From the NCBI GenBank assembly GCA_030149405.1, contig JASBRM010000242.1, positions 1 through 5,412 on the forward strand: a DNA stretch of 5,412 nt, written 5' to 3'. This document shows, piece by piece, positions 1 to 5,412 of the stretch. The translations under genes were made by a program, and so were the position numbers. The DNA is from Neptuniibacter sp. Its GTDB lineage: Bacteria > Pseudomonadota > Gammaproteobacteria > Pseudomonadales > Balneatricaceae. Positions within the stretch are counted from its first letter, which is position 1. The number at the start of each line of letters is the position of its first letter. The notes beneath the pieces are model-generated. The model was not told the DNA's origin. It ran no database searches and was given only the letters and a program-made list of their open reading frames with translations.

Positions 1-722
1 TTGAACAGGTATCCATCAATACCAACTCCCTGAATACACCTGCAGAAATTACGCAGTACCTTGCTGACGAAGGTGATGAATACCTTAACTTTACATTGAG
101 TGCATCCTGGAGCGATAACCACTTGAACCGTGGTTTCTTCCCAACTAAAGGGTATTCGCAAAGCGCTTCTCTTGAGGTGGGTATCCCGGGGAGTGACCTG
201 AGTTATTACCGCGCACTTTATAACGCAAAATGGTACCGGCCTTTGACGGATGATCGATACTGGATCGTATCCTTGAAAGGCCGCCTAGGCTACGGCGGTG
301 AACTGGGTGACAATGAATACCCATTCTACAAACACTTCTATGCGGGTGGTCTGAAAACGGTCCGAGGTTATGAACAAAATACTCTGGGACCAAGAGATTC
401 ACTGGATGATCCATTTGGTGGTGATGTAATGATTACAGGTGGTGCGGAGTTCATTTTCCCGGTTCCATTCGTTAAAGATAAATCTTCTTGGCGTACGCTG
501 TTCTTTGTTGATGGTGGTAACGTATTCGACACGAACTGTTCTTCAGTTTCTACAAACTGTGAAGATGGCGTTAAACTGGACGAGCTTAGATTTTCTGCTG
601 GTTTCGGTTTGAGCTGGTTGACACCAATTGGTCCATTGTCTGTTGCACTGGCTGTGCCGCTTAATGATAAAGATGATGATGAAACAGAAGTATTCCAGTT
701 CGCGCTTGGACAAACATTCTAA
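1..722 (+). CDS. bamA: Outer membrane protein assembly factor BamA, C-terminal part (5' end outside window)
   Basis: Core subunit of the Bam complex, which folds and inserts beta-barrel proteins into the outer membrane. Only the last 239 residues are present, read in frame from base 3 with no start in the window. They correspond to roughly the second half of the 16-strand Omp85 barrel; the POTRA domains lie upstream. Diagnostic features are the FYAGG segment followed by the VRGY motif (360-371), the Omp85 loop-6 signature, and a C-terminal strand QFALGQTF ending in phenylalanine, a typical barrel signal. LNRGFFPTKGY and IPGSDLSYY also match BamA strands. Loop 6 after VRGY is short and has no cysteines, whereas E. 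coli carries a cysteine pair there. A CSSVSTNC pair (codons 537-539 and 558-560) lies in the next large extracellular loop instead. The stop TAA is at 720-722, ten bases before skp. Identification is firm; loop placement is by remembered alignment with E. coli. Confidence 0.97.
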   Translation, partial: EQVSINTNSLNTPAEITQYLADEGDEYLNFTLSASWSDNHLNRGFFPTKGYSQSASLEVGIPGSDLSYYRALYNAKWYRPLTDDRYWIVSLKGRLGYGGELGDNEYPFYKHFYAGGLKTVRGYEQNTLGPRDSLDDPFGGDVMITGGAEFIFPVPFVKDKSSWRTLFFVDGGNVFDTNCSSVSTNCEDGVKLDELRFSAGFGLSWLTPIGPLSVALAVPLNDKDDDETEVFQFALGQTF

Positions 723-725
723 GGA
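721..725 (+). promoter_or_regulatory. Ribosome binding site of skp
   Basis: AAGGA begins on the second base of the bamA stop codon. Three in-frame starts follow in tandem: GTG 730, ATG 733 and ATG 736. The spacing is 4, 7 and 10 bases respectively, which favours ATG 733. Confidence 0.7.
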
Positions 726-732
726 ATAAGTG

Positions 733-1227
733 ATGATGAGAACGCTATTAGGTTTAATTTTAACGCTTGGGATTAGTATCACTGCTTCTGCTCAAAATAT
801 TGCGGTTGTTGATATTCAGGCGGCATTGTTAACTTCAAATGCCGCGAAGCAATATCAGGAGTCACTTAAAGCTGAGTTTGCCAAAGATCAACAGTCTGTA
901 GTTGATCTGGAGAAGCAGGTGAAGGCTGCGCGTGATAAAGCAGCAAAAAATAAAGATCTGGTTTCTGCTGAAGAGCTGAATAAAATGAAAATGCAGTTCC
1001 AGAAAGTGTTTGCTGAATACCAGCGTTCAGGTCAGGCTCTGCAGCAGAAGAAAATGCAGCGTGAGCAGGCATTTCTGCAGCAGATGCGTCCTGTATTGGA
1101 TAAGGTTTTGAAAGAAGTCATCACTGAAGGGGGGTATGATCTAGTCATCTCTCGTCAGGCAACTCATTATGCCGATAAAAAGTACGATATCACGCAAAAA
1201 GTCGTCGAGCTTTTAAATAAACAGTAG
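733..1227 (+). CDS. skp: Periplasmic chaperone Skp/OmpH family
   Basis: Periplasmic holdase that binds unfolded outer-membrane proteins after Sec export and keeps them soluble on the way to the Bam complex; family members form jellyfish-like trimers. The 164-residue product, from ATG 733, is close to the E. coli length of about 161. Residues 1-20 are a signal peptide: a short basic start (MMR), a hydrophobic core, and ITASA followed by Q as the likely signal peptidase I site. The mature protein opens with NIAVVDIQAAL, the usual OmpH start. Residues about 40-125 are rich in K, E, Q and A with heptad character, the coiled-coil tentacles, and the end (YDLVISRQATHYADKKYDIT) returns to the body domain. 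It lies ten bases after bamA and six before lpxD, consistent with co-transcription. The alternative starts GTG 730 and ATG 736 would change only the first residues. The family is certain; the exact start is less so. Confidence 0.95.
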   Translation: MMRTLLGLILTLGISITASAQNIAVVDIQAALLTSNAAKQYQESLKAEFAKDQQSVVDLEKQVKAARDKAAKNKDLVSAEELNKMKMQFQKVFAEYQRSGQALQQKKMQREQAFLQQMRPVLDKVLKEVITEGGYDLVISRQATHYADKKYDITQKVVELLNKQ

Positions 1228-1233
1228 TTCTAT

Positions 1234-2271
1234 ATGCCTGAGACGAAGTACCAGTTAGCAGAGCTTGCACAAGAAATTGCTGCTCAAATTCAAGGAGACC
1301 CTGATTTCTGGGTGAGCTCACTGGCTACTTTGCAATCCGCTTCAGCTACCGAGCTGTCATTTATTGCTAACTCTCAATATCAAAAATACCTTAAAACTAC
1401 TTCTGCTGGTGCGGTGATTTTATCTCCTGCTGATTTGGAATTTTTTTCAGGGAATGCTTTGATCGTTGATGACCCCTACTTGGCCTATGCAAAGCTGAGC
1501 CACAAATTCGCTGCGACACAGAGCGTTGGGGTAGGGGTTTCAAATTCAGCCACCGTAGATCCAACGGCAAGAGTTAGTAGCTCTGCGGTTATTGGCCCTG
1601 GTGCGGTTGTCGCAGCAGGTTCACATATTGGCGATAATGTTGTAGTGGAAGCTAATACAGTTGTGGGCGAAGATTGTGTTATAGGCCAAGGCACACACCT
1701 TTGTGCCAACGTAACATTATATTCAGACGTCAAAATTGGTGAAAACTGTCTGATCCACAGTGGCGCTGTTATTGGTGCTGATGGTTTTGGTTTTGCGAAC
1801 CATCAGGGGCAGTGGGAAAAAATAGCTCAGCTCGGTGGTGTGAGAATTGGCAACCGGGTTGAGATAGGTGCGTGTACTACCATTGATCGTGGCGCTCTGG
1901 ATCATACCCTGATAGGCGATGGGGTGATTTTAGATAATCAGATCCAGGTCGCGCATAATGTTCAAATAGGCGAAAATTCTGCTATTGCAGGTTGTACCGC
2001 AGTAGCAGGAAGCACTAAAATTGGCGACCGTTGTACTATCGCTGGAGCGTGCGGAATTACCGGACATCTAGAGATCGCTTCTGGTACTCATATTACTGCG
2101 ATGACTCTGGTGACTAAGTCGATTACAAAGCCTGGTGCCTACTCTTCAGGTACTGGGATGCTGGACAATAAACAGTGGAAGAAAAGTGTAGTACGCTTCC
2201 GCCAGCTTGATGACATCGCTCGCCGTTTAAAAACTTTAGAAGATATGGTTATTGAGAATAAGGGTTCTTAA
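1234..2271 (+). CDS. lpxD: UDP-3-O-(3-hydroxyacyl)glucosamine N-acyltransferase LpxD
   Basis: Third enzyme of lipid A synthesis: it transfers a 3-hydroxyacyl chain from ACP to the 2-amino group of UDP-3-O-acyl-glucosamine, in the cytoplasm. The product is 345 residues, against 341 in E. coli. Residues 1-100 form the uridine-binding N-domain, with the conserved F43 and Y49 in LSFIANSQY. Residues about 105-290 form a left-handed beta-helix of hexapeptide repeats (SSAVIGPGAVVAAGSHIG and onward). The signatures GADGFGFAN (181-189), EIGACTTIDRGALD (210-223) and QVAHN with catalytic H241 are present, as is H278 in GITGH. The last 40 residues are a helical tail of the type that binds ACP. At the position of E. 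coli M290, an acyl-chain ruler residue, this protein has L292, a conservative change. The ATG lies six bases after skp, but I see no Shine-Dalgarno sequence before it, so coupling to skp translation is likely. Assignment is very secure. Confidence 0.98.
   Translation: MPETKYQLAELAQEIAAQIQGDPDFWVSSLATLQSASATELSFIANSQYQKYLKTTSAGAVILSPADLEFFSGNALIVDDPYLAYAKLSHKFAATQSVGVGVSNSATVDPTARVSSSAVIGPGAVVAAGSHIGDNVVVEANTVVGEDCVIGQGTHLCANVTLYSDVKIGENCLIHSGAVIGADGFGFANHQGQWEKIAQLGGVRIGNRVEIGACTTIDRGALDHTLIGDGVILDNQIQVAHNVQIGENSAIAGCTAVAGSTKIGDRCTIAGACGITGHLEIASGTHITAMTLVTKSITKPGAYSSGTGMLDNKQWKKSVVRFRQLDDIARRLKTLEDMVIENKGS
2260..2264 (+). promoter_or_regulatory. Ribosome binding site of fabZ
   Basis: AAGGG lies inside the last codons of lpxD, ten bases before ATG 2275. 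A second in-frame ATG at 2278 is 13 bases away, so 2275 is the better start. Confidence 0.6.
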
Positions 2272-2274
2272 AAC

Positions 2275-2712
2275 ATGATGGACGTGAATGAAATACGGGA
2301 GTATCTCCCACATCGTTATCCGTTTCTACTTGTGGATAGGGTGCTGGAACTGACTGAGGGAGAGTCCATTGTTGCGATTAAAAACGTCACAGTTAATGAG
2401 CCATTCTTTAATGGGCATTTCCCAGACCATCCAGTTATGCCAGGTGTCCTGATTGTTGAAGCAATGGCTCAGGCTGCAGGTATTCTGGGTTTTAAAACTA
2501 TGAACAAAAAACCGCAGGATGGTTCTATCTACTATTTTGTAGGTTCGGATAAACTGCGATTCAAACGTCCAGTTGTGCCGGGTGATCAGCTTAAGTTGGA
2601 AGCGCAAATTCTTTCTGAACGTCGTGGAATTTGGAAATTCGAAGTGCGTGCCAGCGTAGATGGTGATACGGTTAGTTCTGCAACGATCCTTTGTGCAGAT
2701 AGAAAGGTTTAA
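2275..2712 (+). CDS. fabZ: 3-hydroxyacyl-[acyl-carrier-protein] dehydratase FabZ
   Basis: Dehydrates (3R)-hydroxyacyl-ACP to trans-2-enoyl-ACP in the type II fatty acid elongation cycle, in the cytoplasm. The 145-residue hot-dog-fold protein is slightly shorter than the E. coli one (151), the difference being at the N-terminus. [13 protein letters not shown] (11-23) is the family opening. [26 protein letters not shown] (41-66) carries the catalytic pair H48 and E62. [14 protein letters not shown] (96-109) is the second conserved block. These separate it from FabA, which has a different length and active-site context and is rarely found in this cluster. It lies three bases after lpxD and three before lpxA. 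It competes with both neighbours for the same 3-hydroxyacyl-ACP pool, so co-expression makes sense for balancing phospholipid against lipid A synthesis. No anomalies seen. Confidence 0.98.
   Translation: MMDVNEIREYLPHRYPFLLVDRVLELTEGESIVAIKNVTVNEPFFNGHFPDHPVMPGVLIVEAMAQAAGILGFKTMNKKPQDGSIYYFVGSDKLRFKRPVVPGDQLKLEAQILSERRGIWKFEVRASVDGDTVSSATILCADRKV
2703..2707 (+). promoter_or_regulatory. Ribosome binding site supporting the TTG start of lpxA
   Basis: AAAGG in the last fabZ codons stands eight bases before TTG 2716. Because no in-frame ATG or GTG occurs near the expected N-terminus, this site helps fix TTG as the lpxA start. Confidence 0.65.
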
Positions 2713-2715
2713 ACA

Positions 2716-3486
2716 TTGATTGATTCTCGCGCCATTGTAGATCCTTCCGCAAAGCTTGGAGAAGGTGTTGAGGTAGGCCCCTGGACATTCATAGGTCCAG
2801 AGGTAGAGATCGGTGCGGGTACGGTTATTGGTTCACATGTGGTTCTTAAAGGCCCAACCAAAATTGGAAAAAATAACCGTATCTACCAATTCGCTTCGGT
2901 TGGAGAGGAATGTCAGGATAAGAAATATGCTGGCGAACCCACCACTCTGGTCATGGGTGATAATAATGTCGTTCGTGAAGGTGTAACGATCCACCGCGGT
3001 ACGGTTCAGGATGCTGGTACAACAATTATCGGCTCTGACAACCTCTTCATGGCGAATGTACATGTCGCCCATGATTGTGTGATTGGTGATAATGTGATTA
3101 TGGCCAACAATACTGCAGTGGCTGGCCATGTCCATGTTGGTGATTGGGCTATTCTGGGTGGGTTTACTGCAGTTCACCAGTTCTGCAAAATTGGCCCTCA
3201 TGTCATGTGCGGAACCTGCTCAGTGGTTTTGAAAGATATTCCTGCATATGTGATGGCTAATGGTAATACGGCTGCACCTCATGGTATCAACACAGAGGGG
3301 CTTAAGCGCCGTGGTTTCAGTAAAGATGCAATTAGCATGATCCGCAAAGCCTATAAAGTGGTTTACCGCAGCAAGCTGACTACTTCACAGGCTTTAGCAC
3401 AGTTGCAGGGCATGGTCGAAGATTGCCCTGAAATCCTGCCACTTATCCAATCGATTGAGAGCTCTTCTCGCGGCATTATCCGCTAG
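2716..3486 (+). CDS. lpxA: UDP-N-acetylglucosamine 3-O-acyltransferase LpxA
   Basis: First enzyme of lipid A synthesis: it moves a 3-hydroxyacyl chain from ACP to the 3-OH of UDP-GlcNAc, in the cytoplasm, as a trimer. Residues 1-185 form a left-handed beta-helix and about 190-256 a helical domain. The start is TTG; it gives MIDSRAIVDPSAKLGEG, which aligns with the E. coli N-terminus MIDKSAFVHP. Active-site residues are present: Q67, D68 and K70 in QDKKYAGEP, catalytic H119 in NVHVAHDC, H138 in AGHVHVGD, H154 in AVHQFC, and R198/R199 in EGLKRRGFS. E. coli H191 is replaced by T185. The protein is 256 residues, one hexapeptide shorter than E. coli (262), with the missing turn near residues 20-27. 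At the chain-length ruler position (G173 in E. coli, Met in Pseudomonas aeruginosa) it has T167, suggesting a shorter chain than C14. It lies three bases after fabZ and eight before the lpxB ATG. Confidence 0.98.
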   Translation: MIDSRAIVDPSAKLGEGVEVGPWTFIGPEVEIGAGTVIGSHVVLKGPTKIGKNNRIYQFASVGEECQDKKYAGEPTTLVMGDNNVVREGVTIHRGTVQDAGTTIIGSDNLFMANVHVAHDCVIGDNVIMANNTAVAGHVHVGDWAILGGFTAVHQFCKIGPHVMCGTCSVVLKDIPAYVMANGNTAAPHGINTEGLKRRGFSKDAISMIRKAYKVVYRSKLTTSQALAQLQGMVEDCPEILPLIQSIESSSRGIIR

Positions 3487-3489
3487 GTG
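3485..3489 (+). promoter_or_regulatory. Probable ribosome binding site of lpxB
   Basis: AGGTG starts inside the lpxA stop codon and ends five bases before ATG 3495, a workable fit to the anti-Shine-Dalgarno sequence. No comparable site precedes the in-frame GTG at 3489. Its last two bases fall in the hairpin covering the lpxB start. Confidence 0.5.
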
Positions 3490-3521
3490 TGCCTATGCCA
3501 AATCCCTTGCGCATAGGCATA
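3488..3521 (+). repeat. Inverted repeat / predicted mRNA hairpin over the lpxB start codon
   Basis: TGCCTATGC (3490-3498) is perfectly complementary to GCATAGGCA (3511-3519), with a 12-base loop (3499-3510). A G-U pair (3489/3520) and a T-A pair (3488/3521) extend the stem to 11 pairs. The lpxB ATG (3495-3497), the alternative GTG (3489-3491) and the end of the Shine-Dalgarno sequence lie in the left arm. No T-tract follows, so it does not look like a terminator. A role in coupling lpxB translation to lpxA is an inference. Confidence 0.6.
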
Positions 3522-4652
3522 GTAGCTGGAGAAGCATCCGGCGATATTCTCGGCAGCGGCCTTATTAAGTCCCTCAAAAAACGTTTTCCTGACCTTGTTG
3601 TTGAAGGTATTGGCGGAGAACTTATGATCGCTCAGGGTTGTAAATCCCATTACCCAATGGAGCGTTTATCAGTAATGGGGTTGGTAGAAGTTCTTGGTAG
3701 ATTGCCAGAGCTATTGAAAGCCCGCAGAAACCTCGTTGAATATTTCAAAAAAAATCCACCTGACCTGTTTATAGGAGTGGATGCTCCTGACTTTACTCTG
3801 GGGATGGAAGCTAAGCTGAAAGAAGCTGGCATTCCCACAGTACATTATGTAAGTCCATCAGTCTGGGCCTGGAAGAAAAAACGAATCTACAAGATAAAAA
3901 AAAGCACTGATCTGGTTTTGAGCTTATTTCCATTTGAGGCTAAACACTATGCCCCTACTCAACAGCGGATTGCGTTTGTCGGGCATCCGTTGGCTGACTC
4001 AATACCTAAAACGGTGGATGTAGATCAGGCAAAAACCCGCTTTGCTGTGAAAGAGGGTGAGAAGGTGGTTGCTATATTACCAGGCAGCCGTGGCAGTGAA
4101 CTCAAATACCTGGCCGAGCCGTTTCTGGAGACAGCTCGGTGGCTATCCCAGCGAGTTGATAATCTACGTTTTGTCATACCAGCAGCAAACGCCAACAGAC
4201 ATGATCAATTACATGACTTGATCACAGAAAAGTATTCAGATCTCAATATCCAACTGGTGATTAAAAATTCACGAGATGTGATGGCGATTGCTAATGTGAT
4301 TTTGATTGCTTCAGGAACCGCGACTCTGGAGGCAACTATACTCAGAAAGCCTATGGTGGTGGCCTACAAAATGGCCTCTCTTACCTATGCAATTTATTCA
4401 CGAATGGTGACTTCTCGATTCATTTCCTTGCCTAATTTATTGGCTGATAAAGAGCTGGTTCCAGAAATCCTTCAGGATCAGGTTGAACCAGAAGTGCTTG
4501 GCCCAGCAGTGCTAAAAGCGCTTGAGGATGAAACCTATCAGAATATGCTGGCTGATGAGTTTGCAAAAATTCATGCAACCCTTCATCAGGATGCAGATGA
4601 AAAAGCCGCTGAGGCTGTAGTTTCTCTTCTACAAGATAAAGGCGTAATCTGA
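3495..4652 (+). CDS. lpxB: Lipid-A-disaccharide synthase LpxB
   Basis: Glycosyltransferase (family GT19) that condenses UDP-2,3-diacylglucosamine with lipid X to give the beta-1,6-linked lipid A disaccharide, at the inner face of the cytoplasmic membrane. From ATG 3495 the product is 385 residues (E. coli 382). The N-terminal domain opens with [19 protein letters not shown] (6-24), then [15 protein letters not shown] (60-74), IGVDAPDF (93-100, D96 matching E. coli catalytic D98) and [19 protein letters not shown] (116-134). The C-terminal nucleotide-binding domain has ILPGSRGSE (194-202, with R199), [10 protein letters not shown] (271-280), KPMVVAYKM (285-293) and [14 protein letters not shown] (311-324). 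Exposed hydrophobic and basic patches fit peripheral membrane binding. GTG 3489 would add only Met-Pro; I prefer ATG 3495 because AGGTG is placed for it. A hairpin covers the start. Its stop TGA shares one base with the rnhB ATG. Two runs of eight A occur in the gene (3747-3754 and 3896-3903) without breaking the frame. Confidence 0.97.
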   Translation: MPNPLRIGIVAGEASGDILGSGLIKSLKKRFPDLVVEGIGGELMIAQGCKSHYPMERLSVMGLVEVLGRLPELLKARRNLVEYFKKNPPDLFIGVDAPDFTLGMEAKLKEAGIPTVHYVSPSVWAWKKKRIYKIKKSTDLVLSLFPFEAKHYAPTQQRIAFVGHPLADSIPKTVDVDQAKTRFAVKEGEKVVAILPGSRGSELKYLAEPFLETARWLSQRVDNLRFVIPAANANRHDQLHDLITEKYSDLNIQLVIKNSRDVMAIANVILIASGTATLEATILRKPMVVAYKMASLTYAIYSRMVTSRFISLPNLLADKELVPEILQDQVEPEVLGPAVLKALEDETYQNMLADEFAKIHATLHQDADEKAAEAVVSLLQDKGVI

Positions 4653-5251
4653 TGCAGAGCTTAGGCTTCGATTTTAGTGCAGGCAAGCTAGTGGCGGGTG
4701 TCGACGAGGTTGGTCGAGGCCCTCTTGTTGGTAATGTGGTCGCGGCTGCGGTCATTCTAAATCCTGAGAAACCGATATCGGGTCTGGCAGACTCAAAAAA
4801 GCTATCCGAAAAAAAACGCAATCAGCTTTACGCGGAGATTAAAGATAAAGCGTTGGCCTGGTGTGTCGCGTCGGCTTCCCCTGAAGAGATTGATGAAATA
4901 AATATACTTCATGCTTCAATGCTGGCTATGAAGCGAGCGGTTGAGGGGCTGAATATTACTCCTGAATTTGTGTATGTTGATGGTAACCGTTGCCCTGACC
5001 TGAAATGCCCAAGTGAGGCAGTGGTTAAGGGCGACAGTAAAATTGCTGAAATCAGTGCCGCTTCAATACTCGCTAAAGTAGATCGTGATCGGGAAATGGA
5101 ATTGCTGGATAAAGAGTACCCCCAGTATGGTTTTGCTAAGCATAAGGGGTACCCTACGGCAGTCCATTTTGCGGCATTGACCGAACATGGCCCTTTGCCA
5201 GAGCACAGGCGGAGTTTTAAACCTGTCCGCGAATTGTTGGAAACTAAATAA
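4652..5251 (+). CDS. rnhB: Ribonuclease HII
   Basis: Endonuclease that cuts the RNA strand of RNA/DNA hybrids and starts removal of single ribonucleotides misincorporated in DNA. The 199-residue product matches the E. coli length of 198. [21 protein letters not shown] (14-34) carries the first two catalytic acids, D18 and E19, and the GRG substrate loop (21-23). [12 protein letters not shown] (45-56) is the next conserved block. D110 in YVDGNRCP and D128 in [19 protein letters not shown] complete the DEDD site, and [11 protein letters not shown] (159-169) is the family's C-terminal signature. The ATG overlaps the lpxB stop by one base (TGATG), with AAAGG at 4638-4642 nine bases upstream, so translation is probably coupled. 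In-frame slippery-type A runs sit at 4795-4801 and 4810-4816. It is the usual gene between lpxB and dnaE in gammaproteobacteria. Confidence 0.98.
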   Translation: MQSLGFDFSAGKLVAGVDEVGRGPLVGNVVAAAVILNPEKPISGLADSKKLSEKKRNQLYAEIKDKALAWCVASASPEEIDEINILHASMLAMKRAVEGLNITPEFVYVDGNRCPDLKCPSEAVVKGDSKIAEISAASILAKVDRDREMELLDKEYPQYGFAKHKGYPTAVHFAALTEHGPLPEHRRSFKPVRELLETK

Positions 5252-5261
5252 TTTTCTATTT

Positions 5262-5412
5262 ATGACTGATCCAAAGTTTATTCATCTCCGGGTTCATACA
5301 GAGTTTTCACTTGTTGACGGCTTAGTACGTGTTAAAGAGTTAGTGGCAGCGGCGAAAAATGCCGGTATGCCCGCTGTAGGAATGACTGATCAGACCAACT
5401 TCTTCGGTTTGG
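5262..5412 (+). CDS. dnaE: DNA polymerase III alpha subunit DnaE, N-terminal fragment (3' end outside window)
   Basis: Catalytic subunit of the replicative DNA polymerase. Only the first 50 codons are present, out of about 1160 in the E. coli family member. They read MTDPKFIHLRVHTEFSLVDG and onward, matching the start of the N-terminal PHP domain (E. coli MSEPRFVHLRVHSDYS). The PHP motif HLRVH (H8, H12) is followed by GMTDQTNFFGL at 40-50, where active PHP domains have histidine after TD; here it is Q44, fitting the degenerate PHP typical of gammaproteobacterial DnaE. The ATG is ten bases after rnhB in the expected cluster position. The leader is A/T-rich (AAATAATTTTCTATTT) and has no Shine-Dalgarno sequence. 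I see no convincing promoter in the end of rnhB, though one could lie further upstream. Identity is secure; whether it is transcribed with lpxB-rnhB is inferred from spacing. Confidence 0.96.
   Translation, partial: MTDPKFIHLRVHTEFSLVDGLVRVKELVAAAKNAGMPAVGMTDQTNFFGL

Noticed and set aside
300..329. GAACT followed by TCTAC in bamA as a sigma-E type promoter
   Set aside because: The spacing of about 20 bases is too long for the sigma-E consensus and both elements are incomplete.
618..646. TTGACA at 618-623 near the end of bamA as a -35 box for skp-lpx transcription
   Set aside because: The sequence 17 bases downstream (TGTTGC) is a poor -10 match, so the hexamer alone does not support a promoter.
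885..908. Perfect 8-base inverted repeat (AGATCAAC / GTTGATCT, 8-base loop) inside skp
   Set aside because: About one such hairpin is expected by chance in a window of this size, it is mid-gene, and no T-tract follows. It has no clear role.
2833..3201. Reverse-strand open reading frame of about 122 codons opposite lpxA
   Set aside because: It is antisense to the conserved LpxA beta-helix; its composition is odd and follows from the repeated hexapeptide codons on the other strand.
1234..3486. Similarity between lpxD and lpxA as a recent tandem duplication
   Set aside because: Both carry hexapeptide repeats of the left-handed beta-helix fold, but domain layout and active-site contexts differ. 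They are anciently related family members present in this order in many proteobacteria.
4432..4821. Reverse-strand open reading frame of about 129 codons spanning the lpxB/rnhB junction
   Set aside because: It lies opposite two well-conserved genes, its protein resembles nothing I know, and no ribosome binding site supports it. It is a by-product of the codon usage on the + strand.
5246..5261. AAATA / TATTT inverted repeat between rnhB and dnaE as a terminator
   Set aside because: Five A/T pairs with no G/C and no T-tract would be too weak to terminate transcription.
1..5412. Search for an accessory, defence or mobile system
   Set aside because: Nearly every base belongs to a recognised core gene in its usual order. 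There are no direct-repeat arrays, insertion-sequence ends, tRNA integration sites or genes of unknown function.

Overview
The window is a stretch of the conserved envelope-biogenesis gene cluster of gammaproteobacteria, all on the + strand: bamA (3' end) - skp/ompH - lpxD - fabZ - lpxA - lpxB - rnhB - dnaE (5' end). Gene order and protein features match the arrangement known from Escherichia coli and Pseudomonas. The six complete or nearly complete genes are packed very tightly, with gaps of 3 to 10 bases and a one-base overlap at lpxB/rnhB. No intergenic stretch is longer than about 10 bases, and I see no terminator, tRNA, rRNA, CRISPR array or mobile element. The G+C content is moderate (a little under half, by eye). 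LpxA is 256 residues long, one hexapeptide turn shorter than the E. coli enzyme and closer to the Pseudomonas form. I infer a non-enteric gammaproteobacterium, plausibly a marine Oceanospirillales-type organism. The order-level guess is weak and rests on remembered sequences.

Layout. Bases 1-722 encode the C-terminal half of the BamA beta-barrel. Bases 733-1227 encode the periplasmic chaperone Skp. Bases 1234-2271 (lpxD), 2716-3486 (lpxA) and 3495-4652 (lpxB) encode three lipid A enzymes, with fabZ (2275-2712) between lpxD and lpxA. Bases 4652-5251 encode RNase HII, and from 5262 to the window end runs the start of DnaE, the replicative polymerase subunit.

How the genes work together. LpxA, LpxD and LpxB carry out the first acylation, the second acylation and the disaccharide-forming step of lipid A synthesis. 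FabZ sits where 3-hydroxyacyl-ACP is either dehydrated for phospholipid synthesis or used as acyl donor by LpxA and LpxD. Skp carries unfolded outer-membrane proteins to the Bam complex, whose core is BamA. The module therefore covers both the lipid and the protein side of outer-membrane assembly, followed by two DNA-maintenance genes.

This is an ordinary core-genome region, and I found no previously undescribed system. The points most worth a second look are a strong inverted repeat that folds over the lpxB start codon right after the lpxA stop, a threonine at the LpxA acyl-chain ruler position, and a cysteine pair in an unexpected BamA extracellular loop.
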